Part shown: positions 54,026-64,000 of the stretch, in pieces
Layout of the letters: every line of letters begins with the position of its first letter
Numbering within the stretch: position 1 is the stretch's first letter
NCBI GenBank assembly: GCA_019639055.1
Contig: JAHBSP010000007.1
Span: 37,112-101,111, forward strand
Length of the DNA: 64,000 bases
DNA from: Microbacteriaceae bacterium
Lineage (GTDB): Bacteria; Actinomycetota; Actinomycetes; Actinomycetales; Microbacteriaceae
Reading direction: 5' to 3'
The notes under the pieces: model-generated
Told to the model about the DNA's origin: nothing
Database searches by the model: none
The model's input: the letters and a program-made list of their open reading frames with translations, nothing else
Position numbers and translations under genes: made by a program

Positions 54026-55173
54026 GTATCACCACTCCTAAAGGGTTCCGGGCAGCTGGTGTAGCTGCTGGCCTCAAACAAAGTGGCAACCTAGATTTTG
54101 CGGTAATCGTAAACGACGGCCCAATTCCGGCAACCGCTGCAGTATTTACTTCCAACCGCGCCAAAGCAAACCCAATTCTTTGGAGCGAACGAGCAATCAA
54201 GGCAATGCCTACCAAGGCGATTGTGCTCAACTCCGGCGGAGCCAACTGCTTTACCGGCGAAGAAGGTTATAGCAACACCGAGGCGACAGCCAAAGCGCTA
54301 GCTGATGCCCTCCACACCGCTCCAGAAACGGTGCTAGTTTGCTCCACAGGGCTAATCGGCGAGCAGCTTGATCGCTCAAAACTACTAAATGGTGTGGAAA
54401 AGGCCGTTGCCGAGCTGAGCGCCGAAGCAGGCGATAACCCGGCTCTGGCCATAATGACTACTGACACAAAGCCGAAGCAGTCGAGGGTTCGCGGAGAAGG
54501 CTGGACTATTGCAGGAATGGCAAAGGGTGCAGGAATGCTCGCTCCGGGACTTGCCACCATGCTGGTTGTTATCACTACCGACGCGATAATTGACACGGAT
54601 GACCTACAAGAAGCTTTGAATGAAGCGGTGCGAGTATCCTTCAATCGCCTTGATTCTGACGGCTGCATGTCCACCAACGACCAGGTAACCGTAATGGCTT
54701 CTGGAGCATCAGATATTGCCCCGAAAATTAGCGATTTTACCGCGGCATTAACCGCCTTATGCCAGGATTTAGCCACTCAATTACAGGCGGATGCTGAAGG
54801 CGCCAGCCACCAAATAGATATTGAAGTTACCGGTGCTGTTACCGAATCAGACGCTGAAGATGTTGGTCGCTCGGTGGCGAGAAATAACCTATTCAAGACA
54901 GCGATTTTTGGCAACGACCCAAACTGGGGCAGAGTTTTAGCTGCCATTGGCACAACAGCAGCAGAGTTTGACCCTTACCAGGTTTCTGTGTCTATGAATG
55001 GGGTTAGGGTCTGCCACAAGGGCGCACCGGATCGACCACGCGAAGAAGTTGATCTTAGCCCTAGAGAAACTCATGTGCTGATTGAGCTCGGTGCAGGAGA
55101 TGCCACTGCCACAATAAAAACCAATGATCTAACCCACGACTACGTGCACGAGAATTCGGCATATTCGAGTTAG
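54022..55173 (+). CDS. argJ: glutamate N-acetyltransferase / amino-acid acetyltransferase
   Basis: 383 residues from a TTG. The self-cleavage site, at the Thr in KGAGMLAPGLATML (near residue 185), is intact, so the precursor should split into alpha and beta chains. The enzyme transfers acetyl from N-acetylornithine to glutamate and thereby recycles the acetyl group; some members also use acetyl-CoA. This explains the lack of an argE need. The start overlaps argC by four bases. Confidence 0.96.
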   Translation: MSITTPKGFRAAGVAAGLKQSGNLDFAVIVNDGPIPATAAVFTSNRAKANPILWSERAIKAMPTKAIVLNSGGANCFTGEEGYSNTEATAKALADALHTAPETVLVCSTGLIGEQLDRSKLLNGVEKAVAELSAEAGDNPALAIMTTDTKPKQSRVRGEGWTIAGMAKGAGMLAPGLATMLVVITTDAIIDTDDLQEALNEAVRVSFNRLDSDGCMSTNDQVTVMASGASDIAPKISDFTAALTALCQDLATQLQADAEGASHQIDIEVTGAVTESDAEDVGRSVARNNLFKTAIFGNDPNWGRVLAAIGTTAAEFDPYQVSVSMNGVRVCHKGAPDRPREEVDLSPRETHVLIELGAGDATATIKTNDLTHDYVHENSAYSS

Positions 55174-55183
55174 TGGGTATTCA

Positions 55184-56116
55184 GTGAGCGAGCAGGTGAC
55201 AGAGCAGATAGAACAGTCCGGACTGGGTCAGACCAGAGACATCAAGGCGGACCGGAAAGTTGCCAGAGTAAAAGCCGCCACGCTCATCGAATCCCTTCCC
55301 TGGTTGAAAGAATTTCACGGGAAAACAATGGTCATCAAGTTTGGTGGCAACGCCATGGTCGACGAAGAATTGATGCGCTCATTCGCCAGCGACATGACCT
55401 ATCTGCACTATGTGGGCATCAATCCGGTAATTGTTCACGGCGGTGGACCGCAGATAACTGCTGCGCTAAATGCAGCCGGAATTGAAAGCGAATTTCGTGG
55501 TGGATATAGATACACTTCGACCGAGGCGATCAGGGTAGTGCAGGACGTTCTTGAGGGAGAAGTGCAATCATCCTTAACTAACGCTATTGTCGACGATCAG
55601 GTTCGAGGTGTTGGTTTAGGTGCAGAGTCCGGCCTCTTTTCAGGCGTGCGTAAAACCACTCAAGTGAATGGCGAAGAAATTGACCTCGGTCATGTGGGTG
55701 AAATTACCCGAGTGGATGCTGCCAAAGTTTTTGAAGTTCTCGCCGCCGGTAACATCCCGGTCGTTACTTCTGTGGCCACCGGACCGGAAGGCGAAACTCT
55801 TAATGTGAACGCGGATGCGGCTGCCGCAGCGCTCACAGTAGCGGTTGGAGCGGCAAAACTTATGTTGCTAACCGATGTCGAAGGGCTTTACTCAGACTGG
55901 CCGAATCGTGACTCGCTACTTTCTAGCATCACAGTTGCGGAACTTGAAAAACTGCTTCCGAATTTAGAATCTGGCATGATCCCAAAGATGCGCGCATGCC
56001 TTGATGCTGTTGTAGGAGGAGTTCCTAAAGCGGCAATCATTGATGGCAGGGCGGAACATTCAATTTTGCTGGAAATTTTCACACCGGGTGGATCAGGTAC
56101 GGAGGTAATACCATGA
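55184..56116 (+). CDS. argB: acetylglutamate kinase
   Basis: 310 residues from a GTG. The phosphate loop VIKFGGNAM near residue 50, VHGGGPQI near 86 and the C-terminal GGVPKAAIIDGRAEHS are typical. An N-terminal extension of about 40 charged residues is present, of the kind seen in arginine-inhibited hexameric enzymes, which suggests feedback inhibition by arginine. Its stop overlaps the argD ATG by four bases. Confidence 0.95.
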   Translation: MSEQVTEQIEQSGLGQTRDIKADRKVARVKAATLIESLPWLKEFHGKTMVIKFGGNAMVDEELMRSFASDMTYLHYVGINPVIVHGGGPQITAALNAAGIESEFRGGYRYTSTEAIRVVQDVLEGEVQSSLTNAIVDDQVRGVGLGAESGLFSGVRKTTQVNGEEIDLGHVGEITRVDAAKVFEVLAAGNIPVVTSVATGPEGETLNVNADAAAAALTVAVGAAKLMLLTDVEGLYSDWPNRDSLLSSITVAELEKLLPNLESGMIPKMRACLDAVVGGVPKAAIIDGRAEHSILLEIFTPGGSGTEVIP

Positions 56117-57342
56117 GCGATAAGACAGAGACTAAATTCGACGAAGAAAACCAGCCGGCGTGGAGGGCGCGTTTCCAGCATTCAGTGCTTGATACATACC
56201 GCACTCCTAAACTCAACCTGGTGTCGGGCAAGGGTGCTTATGTTGTAGACAGCGACGGTAACCAGTATCTTGACTTCCTAGCCGGTATCGCTGTGAACAC
56301 TCTGGGTCATGCCCACCCTGTGGTTGTGGATGCGATTCGTCGCCAGGCAGAATTCCTGCACGTTTCCAACTATTTTGCTAGTGATTCGCGTATTCAGTTG
56401 GCCGAAAAACTTCAAGAAATCAGTGGTTTTGGGGCTGCCGGTAGGACATACTTCGCTAACTCTGGAGCAGAAGCCATAGAAACAGCAGTAAAGCTTGCAC
56501 TTTTGAACCGCAATGAAAAGCGTAGGAAGTTTGTAGCACTAAAAGACGGTTTTCATGGCCGCACTATGGGTGCACTCGCACTGACAGGTAAGGAAGCTTA
56601 TCGCGTACCTTTTGAGCCGTTGCAGCTAGATGTCATTCGTATCGATCCCACTTTAGAAGATTTAGAGAAGATCGATTTCAGTGAGGTAACCGCATTGTTT
56701 GTGGAAACTATTCGCGGGGAGGCAGGCGTGCGCCCTATTCCTGCTGGTTTTCTTGCCAGGGCAAGGGAACTCACTGAAAAACACGGTTCAATTTTGGCGG
56801 TTGACGAAATTCAAACCGGTGTGGGCCGCACGGGTAAGTGGCTCTCTTTCCAACATGAGGGTGTTCAACCAGATGTATTCACTGTCGCTAAGGGACTCGC
56901 TGGAGGTGTCCCTATCGGCACCATGGTTGTGAACATCGATAAGTTTAATCTTTATGATTATGGGTTGCACGGCTCAACTTTTGGTGGCAACCCGCTCGCA
57001 ACAACGGTTGGTGTTGCTGTGCTTGGCGCGATTGAAGAACTTGGGTTAGTAGAAAACGCCGCTAAACAACACGAAGCCATTAAATCCGCTGTTGAGTCAC
57101 TCAATCATCCTTTTATTGAGGAAGTGCGCGGACGCGGTCTACTTATAGGAATCGGGGTTCCTGAGGGCAAAGCGGATGCAATAGGTGAGGCTGCTAGAAA
57201 GCTGGGGCTAATCGTAAACCCTGCCAACCCATCCACAATTCGCCTCGCACCACCGCTAATTATTGGCGATAAAGAGGTTGCAGAATTTACCGATAAATTC
57301 TCGCGCGCACTTGATGTTGTTAAGAATTCTGAAGTAGCTTAG
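56113..57342 (+). CDS. argD: acetylornithine aminotransferase
   Basis: 409 residues. The class III aminotransferase PLP lysine is in FTVAKGLAGGVPIG near residue 261. YFANSGAEAIETAVKLA near 114 and DEIQTGVGRTGK near 231 are the flanking signatures. It converts acetylglutamate semialdehyde to acetylornithine with glutamate. It may also serve as the succinyl-diaminopimelate aminotransferase in lysine synthesis, as in some bacteria; that is inference. Confidence 0.94.
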   Translation: MSDKTETKFDEENQPAWRARFQHSVLDTYRTPKLNLVSGKGAYVVDSDGNQYLDFLAGIAVNTLGHAHPVVVDAIRRQAEFLHVSNYFASDSRIQLAEKLQEISGFGAAGRTYFANSGAEAIETAVKLALLNRNEKRRKFVALKDGFHGRTMGALALTGKEAYRVPFEPLQLDVIRIDPTLEDLEKIDFSEVTALFVETIRGEAGVRPIPAGFLARARELTEKHGSILAVDEIQTGVGRTGKWLSFQHEGVQPDVFTVAKGLAGGVPIGTMVVNIDKFNLYDYGLHGSTFGGNPLATTVGVAVLGAIEELGLVENAAKQHEAIKSAVESLNHPFIEEVRGRGLLIGIGVPEGKADAIGEAARKLGLIVNPANPSTIRLAPPLIIGDKEVAEFTDKFSRALDVVKNSEVA

Positions 57343-57350
57343 GTGAAATC

Positions 57351-59603
<2,253 letters not shown>

Positions 59604-59604
59604 T

Positions 59605-59610
59605 TAGTAT
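59605..59610 (+). promoter_or_regulatory. -10 hexamer TAGTAT of argH
   Basis: It lies seven bases before the ATG at 59618. It is only seven bases from the divergent argG hexamer, so RNA polymerase could not occupy both promoters at once. Confidence 0.45.
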
Positions 59611-59617
59611 TGATTAC

Positions 59618-61087
59618 ATGGCGCCGTCGGAAAATGAAGAGCAACAAAATAGTGTCAATCAGCAGCAGGATGCACAAGAAACACACGGCACAAATCAGGG
59701 TGCTCTATGGGGTGGGCGCTTTAATGCTGGCCCATCACCCGAATTAGAGAAACTTTCGAGGTCAACCCATTTTGATTTCAAACTTGCGTCTTACGATCTA
59801 GCTGGTAGCAGCGCTCATGCTCGCGCGCTCGCAGAAGTGGGGATTCTCACAGGTAGCCAGCTAGACAGTATTCTGGAGGCTATTTCGACCTTAGAAGCGG
59901 ATGTTTCTAGTGGCGCCTGGGTGCCTGCAGAAAGCGACGAGGATATCCATGGTGCACTGGAGACGGAGCTAATTAACCGCATAGGTGCAGATCTCGGAGG
60001 CAGGATCCGTGCGGGGCGCAGTCGCAACGACCAAATCGCGACACTGATTAGGCTCTACATGCTTGATCACGCCGAAGTTATTTCTAAAGAGATTGCGGCA
60101 CTGATTTCTGCACTTGCAACTCATGCTGAAAAACACTCAGCAGATCCAATGCCGGGTCGCACACATTTACAGCATGCTCAGCCGATAACACTCGGACATC
60201 ATCTACTTGCTCACGCATGGCCTTTAGTGCGTGATTTGCAGCGTATATCAAACTGGCGGGCACGTGCATCTGTTTCTGCCTATGGTTCTGGGGCACTTGC
60301 CGGTAATGCTTTTGGACTCAATATGGAGCTAATTGCTGCAGCGCTCGGGTTAGACGATGTTGCCGAGAACTCGCTCGATGCCACCGCCTCACGTGATGTT
60401 GTGGCCGAGTTTGCTTTCATTGCGGCGATGGTCGGGGTCAATCTTTCTAGATTTGCTGAGGAAATCATTCTTTGGGGGACTAAAGAGTTTGGTTACGTAA
60501 AACTTCATGATTCCTGGTCAACTGGTTCTAGCATCATGCCGCAGAAGAAGAATCCCGATATTGCTGAGCTTGCTCGCGGAAAGTCGGGGCGTTTACTGGG
60601 GAATCTCACCGGCCTACTCACTATGTTGAAAGCGCTGCCACTTGCTTACAACCGGGATATCCAGGAAGACAAGGAAGCCATTTTCGATTCGGTCGAAACC
60701 CTCGAAGTTTTACTTCCTGCTTTTACCGGTATGGTGACCACGCTGGAATTTAATTTGGAACGGATGCGCGAACAGGCATCCGCCGGATACTCACTGGCAA
60801 CGGACGTTGCAGATTATCTGGTGCGCAAGGGAATACCTTTCCGTGAGGCTCATGAAATCACTGGTGCTTTGGTGCAGGTGGCTGAGCGCGAAGGTAAGGA
60901 ACTTGAAGAGCTTAGCGATGCCGAGTTACTTTCGATTTCTTCATACCTTGATGCTGGTGTGAGATCGGTGCTTAGCGTCGATGCTTCACTCGCCACCCGC
61001 TCAGGAAGTAACGGAACTTCTCCAACTTCGGTGCGACTTCAGTTGCAGAAATTAGCGACCGCAATCGAATCGATAACAAATTTTTGA
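59618..61087 (+). CDS. argH: argininosuccinate lyase with polar N-terminal extension
   Basis: 489 residues. The fumarase-superfamily signature is GSSIMPQKKNPD near residue 304. LWGGRF, normally within a few residues of the N-terminus, here begins near residue 30 after a Gln/Asn/Glu-rich extension. The -10 hexamer before the ATG supports the long form, although a shorter start cannot be excluded. The enzyme splits argininosuccinate into arginine and fumarate, the last step. The stop codon overlaps the -35 of the next promoter. Confidence 0.95.
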   Translation: MAPSENEEQQNSVNQQQDAQETHGTNQGALWGGRFNAGPSPELEKLSRSTHFDFKLASYDLAGSSAHARALAEVGILTGSQLDSILEAISTLEADVSSGAWVPAESDEDIHGALETELINRIGADLGGRIRAGRSRNDQIATLIRLYMLDHAEVISKEIAALISALATHAEKHSADPMPGRTHLQHAQPITLGHHLLAHAWPLVRDLQRISNWRARASVSAYGSGALAGNAFGLNMELIAAALGLDDVAENSLDATASRDVVAEFAFIAAMVGVNLSRFAEEIILWGTKEFGYVKLHDSWSTGSSIMPQKKNPDIAELARGKSGRLLGNLTGLLTMLKALPLAYNRDIQEDKEAIFDSVETLEVLLPAFTGMVTTLEFNLERMREQASAGYSLATDVADYLVRKGIPFREAHEITGALVQVAEREGKELEELSDAELLSISSYLDAGVRSVLSVDASLATRSGSNGTSPTSVRLQLQKLATAIESITNF

Positions 61088-61113
61088 CATTTGTAATATT
61101 TAGTGTGGATAAT
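61084..61113 (+). promoter_or_regulatory. promoter of the DivIVA-like gene
   Basis: TTGACA (61084-61089) and GATAAT (61108-61113) are separated by 18 bases. This is one of the best consensus promoters in the window. The leader to the ATG at 61159 is about 40 bases and includes AAGGAAG. Confidence 0.7.
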
Positions 61114-61158
61114 TTGCGCTAACCTAAGAGACAGAGTGTATTAATACAAGGAAGTTCA

Positions 61159-62247
61159 ATGGCAGAAAATAAACACGAGTTCGGCACTTCGATGCGTGGC
61201 TACAACCGTCACGAAGTTGACCGCGCCATTACTAATCTTGAGTCAGAAGTATCCATTCTTCGTACTGAGAACTTTGATCTCCAGCACAATCTTGACGAAC
61301 TAGCAACTGAACTACGGGTGCTAAAGGCGAAAGTTCGCCGGATGCCAACAAAGCCTAACTACTCAGTGCTTGGCGCGCAGTTCGAGGAAGTTCTGCGCCT
61401 TGCTGAAGATAAGGCTGAAAAACTTATTGCAGAGGCAACCCAAGAAGCGGAGTTGCTACGCAAGAACAGTGAGGCAGAATCGGGTCGCGTTCTTCGTGAA
61501 GCGACTCAGCGTGCAGAGAAGCTAGTAAGTGATGCCAGTGCCCGTGCCGAGGAACTCAAACTCACCAGCGAATCGAACGCCGCCGAACTTTCTGTAAAGA
61601 CCAATACCAAGCTTGCAGAAGCTAGCGAACTGCTTTCTACCGCTCGTCGTGAGGCAGCAGCCCTTCGCGCAGAGACCGAGCGCGAAATTGCAGAGCGCCG
61701 TTCCAAGGCTCAGCGTGAACTTGAGCAGGAGCGCGCAGCTATTCAGGAAGCGCACGAGCAGCTTAATCGCGAGCGGTTGGATGCTGAACAGGCTATTCGC
61801 GAACGTCAAGAAGAAGCGGAGCGTGAATACACTGCTCGTCACCAGGAAGCGATTGAGAGCACCCAGCGACTTATTGCAGGTGCCAATGAGCAGGCTTCAC
61901 AGATTTCTAAGCAGGCCAATGAGGTTGCAGCTGAGAGTGAGTCTCTTATTGCTCGCACCGAAGTAAAGATGGAACAGATGCTTGATGATGCCCGCCGCAT
62001 CGCAGCAGGAATTGTTGATGAGGCCAGACTTCGTTCCGACGAGACAATAAACAAGACTCGCGCTTATGTTGACCAAATGTTGGCTAAATCTAACGAACGT
62101 CTTGAAGTACTCCGCGAAGAGCAGGAGAATGTCAACAGCTTTGTTGCAAGCATTCGTGAGGTTCGTTCAACAGACGCAATCATTGCAGAATTTGAAGAAA
62201 ATCTACGTCGCTCAGTAACTCACGAAGCCGACACTGTTTCGGAGTAG
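61159..62247 (+). CDS. DivIVA-domain coiled-coil protein
   Basis: 362 residues. The N-terminus FGTSMRGYNRHEVDRAI (about 8-24) is the membrane-binding DivIVA motif, with a Gly-Tyr turn and a following heptad helix. The rest is almost entirely Ala/Glu/Arg/Gln-rich coiled coil to about residue 335. It lacks signal peptide and membrane segments. DivIVA-domain proteins recognise curved membranes at poles and septa and recruit growth or division factors. It differs from the usual essential DivIVA/Wag31, which is encoded next to ftsZ/sepF, and is likely a paralogue. tyrS starts six bases after its stop. Confidence 0.82.
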   Translation: MAENKHEFGTSMRGYNRHEVDRAITNLESEVSILRTENFDLQHNLDELATELRVLKAKVRRMPTKPNYSVLGAQFEEVLRLAEDKAEKLIAEATQEAELLRKNSEAESGRVLREATQRAEKLVSDASARAEELKLTSESNAAELSVKTNTKLAEASELLSTARREAAALRAETEREIAERRSKAQRELEQERAAIQEAHEQLNRERLDAEQAIRERQEEAEREYTARHQEAIESTQRLIAGANEQASQISKQANEVAAESESLIARTEVKMEQMLDDARRIAAGIVDEARLRSDETINKTRAYVDQMLAKSNERLEVLREEQENVNSFVASIREVRSTDAIIAEFEENLRRSVTHEADTVSE

Positions 62248-62253
62248 TTCCAT

Positions 62254-63549
62254 ATGGAGCGACACTTACCGGCGCTAGATCCGGCATTCGATAACGTCTG
62301 GGATGAGCTCAAGTGGCGTGGACTGGTTCACGTTTCTACCAATGAGGATCAGTTAAAAGAACTCCTCGGTGGTAAGCCCGTGGGTTATTACTGTGGTTTT
62401 GACCCAACAGCTGAGAGTCTGCACCTGGGGCATTTAGTGCAACTTATTTTGCTACGCAGATTGCAGCTTGCCGGACACAGACCATTTGCGCTTGTCGGTG
62501 GGGCTACCGGCTTAATTGGAGACCCTCGTCCAACGGCTGAGCGCACACTGAATGACGAGAACGTTGTTGCGGACTGGGTCGAGAAGATTAAGCGTCAGGT
62601 TGCCGGCTACCTTTCTTTCGAGGGAGATAATCCTGCGCAGGTTGTAAATAACCTGGACTGGACCGAAAACCTTTCTGCCATAGATTTCCTTAGAAGCGTG
62701 GGAAAGCATTTCCGTGTTGGAACCATGCTCAAAAAGGATGCTGTTGTAACCCGTTTAGCTAGTGAAGAAGGTATCAGCTACACAGAGTTCAGCTACCAAA
62801 TTCTGCAGGGACACGATTTTCTCCAGCTTTTCAAGCGTCACGGTGTGATGCTCCAAACCGGCGGTAGTGATCAGTGGGGTAACCTTGTTGCAGGTATCGA
62901 CCTAGTTCACAAGGTTGAGGGCGAGGATGTTCACGCAATAGGCACTCCTTTGCTTACCAGCTCAGACGGTCGCAAGTTCAGTAAGTCTGAGGGCACCGCT
63001 ATCTGGATTAATGCGGACGCGACCAGTCCATATGCTTTCTACCAGTTCTGGCTAAACACGACCGATGAGGACGTAATTTCTAGACTCAAAGTTTTCACTT
63101 TCCTAAACAGTGCCGAGATTTCCGATTTCGAACGTCAAGTTGCGGAGGAACCTTTCAAGCGCGCTGCGCAAAAGGTACTTGCTTTCGAGGCATGTTCGAT
63201 TGTTCACGGCGAGGAAGCTACACGGGCCGCGATGGCAGCATCCGAAGCTCTCTTTGGCTCGGGTGAACTGGCAGAAATTGATCTAGCAACTTTGAATGCT
63301 GCAGCAATGGAATTACCTGCTGCAAAAGCATCCGCTGGAACTCTTATTACAGAAGCACTTGTTGAGTCGGGATTAACCTCCAGTGCTTCAGAGGCAAGAC
63401 GCGCAATTGCCCAGGGTGGCGTTTACTTAAATAACCAGAAGGTGGATGCTGAAACCGCAGTCTTCGAAACCGGCGATTTTCTGCATTCTGAAGTAGCAAT
63501 TTTGCGCCGCGGAAAGAAGGCACTTGCCTCTGTTCGTAAGGCAAAATAA
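62254..63549 (+). CDS. tyrS: tyrosine-tRNA ligase
   Basis: 431 residues. Class I motifs: HLGH (57-60) and KFSKS near residue 244. GGSDQWGN near 208 binds tyrosine, and a C-terminal S4 RNA-binding domain spans about 365-430. It charges tRNATyr. It is co-directional with the DivIVA-like gene and precedes an rRNA operon leader. No tyrosine T-box leader is seen upstream. Confidence 0.97.
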   Translation: MERHLPALDPAFDNVWDELKWRGLVHVSTNEDQLKELLGGKPVGYYCGFDPTAESLHLGHLVQLILLRRLQLAGHRPFALVGGATGLIGDPRPTAERTLNDENVVADWVEKIKRQVAGYLSFEGDNPAQVVNNLDWTENLSAIDFLRSVGKHFRVGTMLKKDAVVTRLASEEGISYTEFSYQILQGHDFLQLFKRHGVMLQTGGSDQWGNLVAGIDLVHKVEGEDVHAIGTPLLTSSDGRKFSKSEGTAIWINADATSPYAFYQFWLNTTDEDVISRLKVFTFLNSAEISDFERQVAEEPFKRAAQKVLAFEACSIVHGEEATRAAMAASEALFGSGELAEIDLATLNAAAMELPAAKASAGTLITEALVESGLTSSASEARRAIAQGGVYLNNQKVDAETAVFETGDFLHSEVAILRRGKKALASVRKAK

Positions 63550-63577
63550 GCGAGTTTAAATTCTTTTGCATTTCGAT

Positions 63578-63606
63578 TTGCAAAGTATGAAAAACTCTAC
63601 TATTCT
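63578..63606 (+). promoter_or_regulatory. rrn upstream promoter candidate P1
   Basis: TTGCAA (63578-63583) and TATTCT (63601-63606) are separated by 17 bases, 29 bases after the tyrS stop. It would drive a structured transcript toward the rRNA operon. Confidence 0.5.
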
Positions 63607-63628
63607 CTAATAAGTCACCCCAAAGGTG

Positions 63629-63652
63629 CGCCTCGGGCGAGTATGCCAGGCG
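63629..63652 (+). ncRNA. structured leader or small RNA candidate
   Basis: CGCCT pairs with AGGCG and, after two unpaired bases, GGC pairs with GCC around a GAGTAT loop. A second hairpin CCGCAA/TTGCGG with an ATC loop follows at 63689-63703 with AAATTTT behind it. Together they span about 75 bases downstream of P1. No known RNA family is recognised. Confidence 0.3.
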
Positions 63653-63761
63653 GCCTCAAGTGGGACCAGATCTTACAGCAGAAGCTATCCGCAAATCTTG
63701 CGGAAATTTTCATGCTGAGACTGCTTCAAGAATGCGCAAAATAAATTGCAAAATTCACGGC

Positions 63762-63797
63762 GTTTCTGTTTGACAGAAACACGAAAAGCGGTAAGAT
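63762..63797 (+). promoter_or_regulatory. rrn promoter P2 with a dyad over the -35
   Basis: TTGACA (63770-63775) and TAAGAT (63792-63797) are 16 bases apart. The -35 sits inside a perfect inverted repeat, GTTTCTGT at 63762-63769 and ACAGAAAC at 63773-63780 with TTG between. This is the nearest strong promoter to the expected 16S gene. Confidence 0.65.
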
Positions 63798-63803
63798 TGA
63801 GAA

Positions 63804-64000
63804 GTTGCCCTAAAAAAGGTCGAGAGATTGATTTTAGAGAGCATCCGATCCTTGAGAACTCAACAGCGTGCACATTGTCAAATGCCAATTAACCTCGGCA
63901 TTAATTCAGCAATGAATTGATGTAAGAGATTCCTTTTTTTTGGATTAGACAACGAATGTCAGTAGATATTCGTTTTTTAGTCAGTTATCAAATTTTCTAC
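63804..64000 (+). other. rRNA operon leader (16S gene lies beyond the right edge)
   Basis: No open frame is credible here. Positions 63850-63873 contain CTTGAGAACTCAACAG followed by CGTGCAC, a sequence found upstream of 16S genes in Micrococcales, with the box-A-like GAGAACTCAACAG part. Hairpins follow: AATTCA/TGAATT with a GCAA tetraloop (63903-63918) and AACGAAT/ATTCGTT (63951-63974) followed by six T. The 16S 5' end is not reached. Confidence 0.7.

Noticed and set aside
63804..64000. 16S rRNA gene within the window
   Set aside because: The conserved 16S 5' sequence is not reached; only leader is present.

Overview
The window is a gene-dense chromosomal segment of an actinobacterium with moderate GC content, most likely a member of the Microbacteriaceae (Micrococcales), possibly one of the small-genome freshwater lineages. 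The evidence is gene order and family content. The run dapB, thyX, dapA, rnj, ftsK, pgsA, cinA, clgR, DUF3046, recA, recX, miaB, miaA, dapF, hflX, lexA is the classic actinobacterial backbone. HisA is of the PriA type. The 451 bases at the right end look like a Micrococcales rRNA operon leader. The species assignment is inference. No tRNA, complete rRNA, insertion sequence, prophage or CRISPR array was found.

Layout. Positions 1-2580 (minus): deoC (cut by the left edge), homocysteine S-methyltransferase and an M20 peptidase. 2.6-7.9 kb (plus): an MFS exporter, an orphan SNF2 helicase, and a Pit phosphate transporter with a small membrane partner. 7.9-11.8 kb (minus): oligopeptidase B and the pseudouridine-degrading pair psuG-psuK. 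11.8-15.0 kb: aspA, then a block of membrane/unknown genes. 15.0-21.2 kb: rpsO and pnp, separated by an LLM flavin oxidoreductase/FMN reductase pair and a convergent FAD amine dehydrogenase. 21.2-32.9 kb: a degenerate aldo/keto reductase fused operonically to dapB, then thyX, dapA, RNase J, a lipoprotein, ftsK, pgsA and pncC. 33.1-42.8 kb: clgR and DUF3046, a toxin-antitoxin insertion, then recA-recX-miaB-miaA-dapF, an rRNA methyltransferase, hflX, lexA, and an SOS-type LysM gene diverging from lexA. 42.8-47.2 kb: hisC-hisB-hisH-priA and two small conserved genes. 47.4-53.0 kb: infC-rpmI-rplT, a SpoU methyltransferase and pheST. 53.0-61.1 kb: argCJBDF, argG inverted, argH. 61.1-64.0 kb: a DivIVA-like coiled-coil protein, tyrS, and the rrn promoter/leader.

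How it works together. Three amino-acid pathways are represented: lysine/diaminopimelate (dapA, dapB, dapF), histidine, and arginine (all eight steps from acetylglutamate to arginine except argA and argE, the latter not needed because argJ recycles the acetyl group). The SOS regulon core is here: recA and lexA with LexA-box-like sites, and a LysM/membrane protein positioned like YneA or Rv2719c. Many genes that start a transcript carry a TANNNT hexamer 6-7 bases before the start codon, which suggests frequent leaderless mRNAs.

The most interesting observations are these. (1) A two-gene toxin-antitoxin module is flanked by near-perfect 20-bp direct repeats; one lies at the 3' end of the DUF3046 gene and the other still reads as that gene's apparent former C-terminus. 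(2) A 17-bp stem-loop sits at the predicted extreme 5' end of the SOS LysM mRNA. (3) An aldo/keto reductase next to dapB has lost its whole catalytic tetrad. (4) An SDR gene has no ATG, GTG or TTG codon upstream of its Rossmann motif and appears to start with ATC, as infC does in the same window.
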